Below are positions 31,826 to 37,195 of a stretch of 37,195 nucleotides of DNA, piece after piece (position 1 is the stretch's first letter; every line of letters starts with the position of its first letter). The notes below the pieces were generated by a model. The model worked only from the letters and a program-made list of their open reading frames with translations, had not been told where the DNA came from and searched no databases. The translations under genes were made by a program, and so were the position numbers. Origin of the DNA: Sporolactobacillus sp. THM7-7 (lineage in GTDB: Bacteria > Bacillota > Bacilli > Bacillales > Sporolactobacillaceae); contig NZ_SEMB01000032.1 of the NCBI RefSeq assembly GCF_004153225.1, positions 1 through 37,195 of the forward strand. The letters run 5' to 3'.

Positions 31826-32934
31826 GGTACGAGTTTAGTTCGATTCGGTGCGACTTTTACTCGATTCGGTGCGAGTTCTGGTTTCGGCTCGACTTTTGCT
31901 CGATTCGGCTCGACTTTTGCTCAATTCGGATCGACTTTTGCTCAATTCGGATCGACTTTTGCTCGATTTGGTGCGACTTTGCCCCGTTTCGGTGCGAGTT
32001 CTGGTTTCGGCTCGACTTTCGCTCGATTCGGCTCGACTTTTGCTCGATTTGGCTTTACTTTTGCTCGATTCGGCTCGAGTTCTGGTTTCGGATTGACTTT
32101 CGCTCGATTTGGCTCGACTTTTGCCCGATTCGGATCGACTTTTGCTCGATTCGGCTCGATTTTTGCTCGATTCGGATCGAGTTCTGGTTTCGGATCGACT
32201 TTTGCTCGATTCGGCTTTACTTTTGCTCAATTCGGATCGACTTTTGCTCAATTCGGCTCGACTTTTGCCCGATTTCGGTGCGAGTTCTGGTTTCGGCTCG
32301 ACTTTCGCTCGATTTGGCTTTACTTTTGCTCGATTCGGATCGACTTTTACTCGATTCGGCTCGAGTTCTGGTTTCGGATCGACTTTTGCTCGATTCGGAT
32401 CGACTTTTGCTTGATTCGGCTCGACTTTTGCTTGATTCGGCTCGACTTTTGCTTGATTCGGCTCAACTTTCGCTCGATTCGGATCGAGTTCTGGTTTCGG
32501 CTCGACTTTCGCTCGATTTCGGTGCGAGTTCTGGTTTGGGCTCGACTTTTGCTTGATTCGGCTTGACTTTTGCTCAATTCGGCTCGACTTTGCCCCGTTT
32601 CGGTGGAGTTCTGGTTTCGGCTCGACTTTTGCTCGATTCGGATTGACTTTTGCTCGTTTCGGTGCGAGTTCTGGTTTCGGCTTGACTTTTGCTCAATTCG
32701 GATCGACTTTTACTCGATTCGGCTCGAGTTCTGGTTTCGGCTCGACTTTTGCCCGATTCGGATCGACTTTTGCTCGATTCGGATCGACTTTTGCTTGATT
32801 CGGCTCGACTTTCGCTCGATTCGGCTCGACTTTTGCTCGATTTGGCTCGACTTTTGCTCGTTTCGGTGCGAGTTCTGGTTTCGGCTCGACTTTCGCTCGA
32901 TTCGAATCGACTTTTGCTCGATTCGGCTTGACTT
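31826..32934. repeat. 1.1-kb array of 21-bp and 18-bp tandem repeats
   Basis: About 42 copies of a 21-bp unit, CTCGACTTTTGCTCGATTCGG in consensus halves, are interrupted by 12 copies of an 18-bp unit containing GAGTTCTGGTTT. The 18-bp units start near 31873, 31996, 32077, 32179, 32282, 32363, 32486, 32526, 32606, 32666, 32726 and 32870. Spacings equal 18+21n, except for +1 before 32282 and 32526 and -1 before 32606. The array fills the gap between the regulator promoter and the copZ terminator. No start codon with a ribosome-binding site introduces it, although several frames are open. On the minus strand one frame reads as PNRAKVE and PKPELE repeats, with six TGA stops. Confidence 0.9.
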
Positions 32935-32977
32935 TCTTTATTGGCTGAGATGTGCTGACACGTGATGATTCAATTCT

Positions 32978-33023
32978 AAAAAAACCGTCCTCATGTTCTG
33001 AAAAACAGCTCATGAGGACGGTT
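32978..33023 (-). terminator. Terminator of the csoR-copA-copZ operon
   Basis: AACCGTCCTCATG (32983-32995) pairs perfectly with 33011-33023; on the minus strand a run of seven T follows (complement of 32978-32984). Confidence 0.93.
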
Positions 33024-33054
33024 CGTTTAAGCTACTTTCTATTTCTATCTCAAT

Positions 33055-33264
33055 TTATCCGGCGACATCGTAGCCCTGCTCTTCGATGGCTTCCTTCATT
33101 TGCTCTATGTTAACTTTCGAAGCATCGTAGCTGACATCCACTTTACCCGTTTCAAGATCGACGGAGACGTCCGAGACGCCTTCAAGGCCTTTTAAAGCCC
33201 CGGAGACTGCCATTTTGCAGTGCCCGCAGCTCATGCCTTTCACATCCAATGTTTTTTCAGTCAT
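33055..33264 (-). CDS. copZ: Copper chaperone CopZ
   Basis: This 69-residue single heavy-metal-associated domain carries Cu(I) in the cytoplasm and hands it to CopA. The metal site GMSCGHC is at about residues 10-16, with both cysteines present. The C-terminal EEQGYDV is the usual loop. ATG 33264 has a near-perfect AAGGAGGTGA. The GTG at 33273 lies inside that site and is rejected. It is the last gene of csoR-copA-copZ, with 48 bases after copA and a strong terminator below. In B. subtilis the order is copZ-copA, so the order here differs. Confidence 0.95.
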   Translation of the reverse strand: MTEKTLDVKGMSCGHCKMAVSGALKGLEGVSDVSVDLETGKVDVSYDASKVNIEQMKEAIEEQGYDVAG

Positions 33265-33312
33265 TTTTCTCACCTCCTTAAAAATATTGGAGAAGTCGTT
33301 TTATACCAAGCA

Positions 33313-35778
33313 TCAAATGTGTACCCGCTTCAGTCTCAGACTGTTGGTGACGACCGACACGGAGCTGAAGGCCATGGCCGCGCCGGCGACCCACGGGGCA
33401 AGGAGTCCGAGTGCCGCAACCGGTATGCCGACAGAGTTGTAAAACAAAGCCCAAAACAGATTCTGGCGAATGTTGCGCATCGTCTTCCGGCTCAGATCGA
33501 GCGCTTCCGCGATGTGCTTCAGATCGCCGCCGACGAGCGTGACATCCGCTGCCTCGATCGCCACATCCGTTCCGGTTCCGATCGCCATGCCGACATCGGC
33601 CGCCGCGAGTGCCGGTGCATCATTAATGCCATCACCGACCATCGCCACTTTCAATCCCCGGCTCTGCAGTTCTTTGACCTTCTCGGCTTTTTCTTCAGGC
33701 AGCACTTCCGCAAACACATGATCGACGCCGGCGCTCTTTGCGATGGCTTCTGCTGTCCGCCGATTGTCTCCTGTGATCATGTAGACTTGGAGCCCGCGCG
33801 CCTTCAATGCCGCAATCGCCTCCGCAGATGATTCTTTAATTGTATCGGCCACGGCAATCACGCCTTCCAGCTCGCCGTCAACCGAAACGAACATGGCCGT
33901 CTTACCCTCGGCTTCAAGCTTCTTAGCCGTGGAAGCGGCGGCTCGGACCTCCACCTTTTCCTGCTCCATCAGCCGGCGGGTGCCGATCGCCAGCCGTTGT
34001 CCCGAAACCTCGGCCGTAATTCCGTATCCCGCTTGCGCGTTAAACTGATCGGGCGCCGGAAACGTCCGGATGCCCCGATCCCGGGTATATGCGACAATCG
34101 CAGAGGCAAGCGGGTGTTCACTGGCGTTTTCCGCCGCCGCAGCGAGTGTGAGAAGCTTTGCCCGATCCATTTTCCCGAATGTAACGACGTCCGTCACTTC
34201 CGGCTTTCCATGAGTGATGGTGCCCGTTTTGTCCAGGAGAACCGCCTGTAATCCCTGGGCGGCTTCGAGAAACTCTCCGCCTTTGAAAAGAACGCCGTTT
34301 TCCGCGCCTTTCCCTGTACCGACCATAATCGATGTCGGCGTGGCCAGTCCGAGGGCGCACGGGCAGGCGATGACAAGCACGCTGATCGACGCGGCGAGTG
34401 CCGCCGCCCATTCCCCAGGTTGAACGAGCGATATCCAGACAGCAAAAACGATAAAGGAAATCGCAATCACGATCGGCACAAACACACCCGAAATTCTGTC
34501 GGCCAGCCGCTGAATCGGCGCCTTGGAACCTTGAGCCTCTTCAACGATCCGTATAATGCCAGCAAGCGCCGTATCCTTCCCGACTTTTTCGGCTCTTATG
34601 ATAAACGACCCGGTGGTATTAACCGTGGCGCCGATAACTTTGTCGCCTTCGCCTTTTTCGACGGGGAGCGATTCTCCGGTAATCATCGATTCATTTACCG
34701 CGGACGCCCCTTCCTCGACCGTGCCGTCAACCGGAATTTTCTCACCCGGACGGACTCTAAGCAGGGCACCCCGACGGACGGCATCAATCGGGACTTTTCG
34801 CTCCTGGCCGTCTTCAATCAAGGTGGCTTCTTTCGCCTGAAGGCCCATCAATTCGGTAATCGCCGCCGTTGTCGATCGTTTGGCGCGGGTTTCCATATAT
34901 TTTCCAAGTAAGACGAGCGTAATCAGTATCGCACTTGTTTCAAAGTAAAGGTAAGGGTGTACCAGGCCTCCGAATTGATACCGGAACGTTTCGACAACGC
35001 TGTAAAAATAAGCCGCGCTCGTTCCAAGGGCAACCAGCACATCCATATTCGCACTCTTATTAATCAGTGCCCGCACGCCGCCCTGATAAAAAGGCCAGCC
35101 AATGTAAAACTGCACGATACCGGCGAGGATCAGCTGAACCCATGGATTCATCAGCAACATCGGAACCGGAAGCCCTGTATCGAAGGGAAGATGACCGATC
35201 ATGGTGTAAAGCAGCGGTAGGGAAAGCAGTGACGATAAAATCACTTTGTTGCGTTTTCCGCGAATCTCTTTTTCTTTCTCGTCGCCACCGCCCTTTTCTT
35301 TCGGCACCGCTTCATAACCGAGCTTGCGTACTTTTTCATAAATCGCGTCAGGTTCGACAATCCCCGGCTGATAAGTGATCGCACCGGTTTCCGTCGCCAG
35401 ATTCACTTGCGCGGAGGTCACGCCGTTCAGTCTTTTCAGTCCTTTTTCGATCCGGCTGGCGCATGAAGCGCACGTCATCCCGCGAATCGATACATCGAGA
35501 CGTGCTTTCCGGACGCCGTAGCCGAGCTTTTCAATCCGCTCGGCAACCGCTTCGGGAGTTGCCCGGTCTTCATCAATCATCACACTGGCGTTCTCAAGCG
35601 CCAGATTCACGTTAGCGGTGACGCCGTCCATTTTGTTAAGCATTTTCTCAATCCGGTTCGAGCATGCCGCGCACGTCATCCCTGTAATACCGATCCGCAT
35701 TTCTTTTTCCTTATTCTTGGCCTGCTTGGCCAGCCGATTGCTCATTTTTTCCCCAGATGCACTTTTCACGCTTTCCAC
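33313..35778 (-). CDS. copA: Copper-exporting P1B-type ATPase CopA
   Basis: This 821-residue membrane pump exports Cu(I). Two N-terminal metal-binding domains carry GMTCAAC (Cys36, Cys39) and GMTCASC (Cys103, Cys106). Eight membrane helices are expected. The ion-path motif CPC is near residue 472, the phosphorylation motif DKTGT near 515, the SEHPLA histidine-proline motif is present, and the hinge is GDGINDAPA. The C-terminal helices carry YN and MAFSS, typical of Cu(I) pumps. I start at GTG 35778 because AGGGAGGTG lies six bases before it. The ATG at 35811 is upstream of that site. It follows csoR by 33 bases, in one operon with copZ. Confidence 0.95.
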   Translation of the reverse strand: MESVKSASGEKMSNRLAKQAKNKEKEMRIGITGMTCAACSNRIEKMLNKMDGVTANVNLALENASVMIDEDRATPEAVAERIEKLGYGVRKARLDVSIRGMTCASCASRIEKGLKRLNGVTSAQVNLATETGAITYQPGIVEPDAIYEKVRKLGYEAVPKEKGGGDEKEKEIRGKRNKVILSSLLSLPLLYTMIGHLPFDTGLPVPMLLMNPWVQLILAGIVQFYIGWPFYQGGVRALINKSANMDVLVALGTSAAYFYSVVETFRYQFGGLVHPYLYFETSAILITLVLLGKYMETRAKRSTTAAITELMGLQAKEATLIEDGQERKVPIDAVRRGALLRVRPGEKIPVDGTVEEGASAVNESMITGESLPVEKGEGDKVIGATVNTTGSFIIRAEKVGKDTALAGIIRIVEEAQGSKAPIQRLADRISGVFVPIVIAISFIVFAVWISLVQPGEWAAALAASISVLVIACPCALGLATPTSIMVGTGKGAENGVLFKGGEFLEAAQGLQAVLLDKTGTITHGKPEVTDVVTFGKMDRAKLLTLAAAAENASEHPLASAIVAYTRDRGIRTFPAPDQFNAQAGYGITAEVSGQRLAIGTRRLMEQEKVEVRAAASTAKKLEAEGKTAMFVSVDGELEGVIAVADTIKESSAEAIAALKARGLQVYMITGDNRRTAEAIAKSAGVDHVFAEVLPEEKAEKVKELQSRGLKVAMVGDGINDAPALAAADVGMAIGTGTDVAIEAADVTLVGGDLKHIAEALDLSRKTMRNIRQNLFWALFYNSVGIPVAALGLLAPWVAGAAMAFSSVSVVTNSLRLKRVHI

Positions 35779-35811
35779 AGAAGACACCTCCCTGAATTTT
35801 TTATAGAACAT

Positions 35812-36156
35812 TTATTTATTAAACTGTTTTAATACCTTCAACAGTTCCTCTATCTGATGGCTTCCGTGGCCTTCTTCAACGGCCCGGGTTACACACGTCT
35901 TCGTATGACGCTCAAGCACGGAGAAGCCGATTTTTTTCAGCGCCGCCTGCGCAGCTGACAGCTGGATCAGGATGTCGATGCAATAGCGATCATCTTCCAC
36001 CATCTTCTGCAGCCCGCGTACCTGGCCTTCGACGCGCTTCAGCCGATTGATGATTTTCTGCTTCTCCTCTGTCGTCCGCGGCTTGACAGGCGACTTATCC
36101 GGCTGCATGTCAAGACCGGTATCCTCCTGATGCAGGCATTTTTCGTGTTCACACAT
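35812..36156 (-). CDS. csoR: Copper-sensing repressor CsoR
   Basis: This 114-residue all-helical repressor binds Cu(I) through Cys59, His84 and Cys88, in DDRYCIDIL and LERHTKTCV. Its core KQKIINRLKRVEGQVRGLQKMV is the DNA-contacting basic helix. Apo-CsoR represses, and copper releases it. The N-terminus has two extra Cys/His residues (C2, H4, C7, H9) not needed for the known site. ATG 36156 has AAGGAGGGG upstream. It heads the operon csoR-copA-copZ. Its own promoter contains a CsoR operator, so the whole operon is autoregulated. Confidence 0.95.
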   Translation of the reverse strand: MCEHEKCLHQEDTGLDMQPDKSPVKPRTTEEKQKIINRLKRVEGQVRGLQKMVEDDRYCIDILIQLSAAQAALKKIGFSVLERHTKTCVTRAVEEGHGSHQIEELLKVLKQFNK

Positions 36157-36183
36157 CGTTAGCTTCCCCTCCTTTCAATTTTC

Positions 36184-36212
36184 ATTATACCCCCATAGGG
36201 TATGCAGTTCAA
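36184..36212 (-). promoter_or_regulatory. csoR promoter with CsoR operator in the spacer
   Basis: The minus strand has TTGAAC (36207-36212) and TATAAT (36184-36189) spaced by 17. The dyad ATACCCCCATAGGGTAT (36187-36203) fills the spacer and matches the G/C-tract type of operator known for B. subtilis CsoR. Confidence 0.92.
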
Positions 36213-36327
36213 GCGATAAAAGGCTCATTTTGAAGAAAACCTGGTGAAGCCCAGACTTGACGCCGGCTGAGCCCCGTTTGTTCGGTCTTTAACCGGCAGT
36301 TTCTCCCGTCGCTGTCGTTTTAACCTC

Positions 36328-36358
36328 AAAAAAAACGCTCGCAGAAGCGAACGTTTTT
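36328..36358. terminator. Terminator after the SdpI-family gene
   Basis: AAAAACG-C-TCGC (36331-36342) pairs with GCGA-A-CGTTTTT (36347-36358) around AGAA. It has A8/T5 flanks, so it can act in both directions. It ends the SdpI-family gene. Confidence 0.85.
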
Positions 36359-36412
36359 CATGATCATGTTTGAAACACAGTCGAAAATACCCGCTGAAAC
36401 CGGCACGTTGCC

Positions 36413-37057
36413 TCATTTGTCCTGATCACTCAGCTTCCGATAGAGCCAGTAGGAATAGGCAAAGGAAAAAACGAGCAGGCACACGATTATTGCGATGAGA
36501 ATAACTATCGGCCAGAAACCTTGTAAAAACCCCGAAACGATCAAAAGAATTCCGGCAATGATGAACAGTCTGGATCCTACGCGATGTGTTTTTTTCCAGA
36601 CCGTTTCATTGCTTAGCGTCCAGGGCGTCCGGATTCCTAGAAAGTAGTTTTGTTTGACCGATTGCAAATAATTTCCGAGAAAAATAAAGAGAAATCCAAT
36701 GAGAATCTGAACAAAATGGACTGTCGGAAGCGAATAACCGACGCCGCTGAAAACCACCATCGCGTTGATCGCCAGGAAAAAGAGCAGTAAGGCAATCTGA
36801 ATATAATCGTAGCTTTTCGAAAAGTATTTGTAATTTCTTCTTTTTGGATCCATTTTAGGCAACGCCAGTGTTAAAACATAGATTACAATCATCGGCACCA
36901 TGGTACTGATCATCGCCTGAAGTCTGGATGCATAGCCGTCGACTTGTCCATCCGGCCCCCAATGAATGGGCACTTGATCGGGCATCTTGGGATAAAAGCC
37001 GATCCAAAGCCCCAGTGCAGCGGCAAAGACGATCACCGGAATGAGGTGTTTTCTCAT
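36413..37057 (-). CDS. SdpI/YhfL-family membrane protein (DUF1648 + SdpI)
   Basis: This 214-residue protein has about six membrane helices. The N-terminal DUF1648 pattern PKMPDQVPIHWGPDGQVDGYASR lies after the first helix. The SdpI motif GNYLQSVKQNYFLGIRTPWTLSNETVWKKTHR (about residues 130-160) is followed by two more helices. B. subtilis SdpI protects against the SDP toxin and also acts in signalling with the repressor SdpR. Here no toxin genes are visible, so a role in immunity is only possible. ATG 37057 has GAGGAGGAG upstream. The frame from 37102 would skip it. An upstream partner such as an ArsR-type sdpR could lie beyond the window. Confidence 0.85.
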   Translation of the reverse strand: MRKHLIPVIVFAAALGLWIGFYPKMPDQVPIHWGPDGQVDGYASRLQAMISTMVPMIVIYVLTLALPKMDPKRRNYKYFSKSYDYIQIALLLFFLAINAMVVFSGVGYSLPTVHFVQILIGFLFIFLGNYLQSVKQNYFLGIRTPWTLSNETVWKKTHRVGSRLFIIAGILLIVSGFLQGFWPIVILIAIIVCLLVFSFAYSYWLYRKLSDQDK

Positions 37058-37144
37058 AACTGTTTCTCCTCCTCGTATATTAGTAGTAAGAGCTCGATCC
37101 AAGAGAATTTCCAGTTGGATCCGGATACCTGGAAGGACTCCTGG

Positions 37145-37158
37145 ATTCCTATAGGAAT
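37145..37158. promoter_or_regulatory. Perfect 14-bp palindrome upstream of the SdpI-family gene
   Basis: ATTCCTATAGGAAT (37145-37158) is a perfect palindrome about 90 bases upstream of the start codon. ArsR-family repressors such as SdpR bind short AT-rich dyads, so it is a candidate operator. The regulator gene is not in the window. Confidence 0.4.
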
Positions 37159-37195
37159 TGTTTCAAAGCCTTTCGGCTTCCCTGTCAATTTAATA

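Noticed and set aside
31700-32566. 288-codon frame of FARFGST repeats on the plus strand
   Set aside because: Other plus frames are open here too because the repeat unit lacks stops. There is no ribosome-binding site, and its start lies in the regulator promoter. I treat the region as a repeat array.
31826-32934. CRISPR array
   Set aside because: Units are contiguous tandem copies with no unique spacers, and no cas genes are near.
32693-33013. 106-codon minus-strand frame entering the repeat array
   Set aside because: Its ATG lies inside the copZ terminator hairpin, without a ribosome-binding site, and it stops at a TGA in the array.

Overview
The window is chromosomal DNA from a spore-forming member of the Bacillales. 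It carries a tricistronic spore-germinant receptor operon, a YdjO-family protein and, from about 0.3 to 19.5 kb, a gene set that resembles the Bacillus subtilis ytzB-trmB-ytmP-ytlQ-ytlP-ytkP-ytzE / ytgP / ytwF-leuS / ytpB-metK / pckA-ytkD neighbourhood as I know it. Similarity is generally moderate, so this is not B. subtilis. A Sporolactobacillaceae-like genus is possible, but the sequence alone does not prove it.

Layout. 0-0.3 kb: a cluster of DnaA-box-like 9-mers. 0.3-4.3 kb: PepSY-like protein, trmB, a 154-bp palindrome-ended element, ytmP-like kinase, ytlQ-like protein and thpR. 4.4-6.6 kb: cysteine synthase-like ytkP, a DeoR-type mini-regulator (ytzE) behind a promoter with a perfect 16-bp inverted repeat, and a proline-rich/coiled-coil protein. 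6.6-11.9 kb: lipid II flippase family protein (ytgP/murJ), rhodanese, and leuS under a T-box leader. 12.0-15.0 kb: ytpB and metK under a SAM-I riboswitch, which is preceded by an extra structured leader domain. 15.1-19.6 kb: SufR-like Fe-S regulator, sodA, pckA with a CcpN-type operator on its promoter, ytkD, and a very short FbpA-like gene. 20.2-21.8 kb: wall teichoic acid exporter tagGH. 22.1-26.7 kb: ger operon (a small membrane protein, then A, B and C subunits) and ydjO. 26.9-31.7 kb: DUF402 protein, glycolate oxidase glcD-glcF and their PucR/CdaR-type regulator. 31.8-32.9 kb: a 1.1-kb array of 21-bp and 18-bp repeats. 33.0-36.2 kb: copper operon csoR-copA-copZ with its CsoR operator. 36.4-37.1 kb: SdpI-family membrane protein.

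Regulation is unusually legible. Leucine starvation should act on leuS through the T-box, and S-adenosylmethionine on metK through the S-box. Glycolytic conditions should act on pckA through CcpN, and copper on csoR-copA-copZ through CsoR. Most transcription units end in clear intrinsic terminators.

The least explained items are the repeat array, the extra folded domain upstream of the SAM riboswitch, the 154-bp element with a partial second copy near 8.59 kb, the FbpA-like gene with an in-frame stop after an upstream ribosome-binding site, the first gene of the ger operon, and several perfect palindromes without an assigned regulator.
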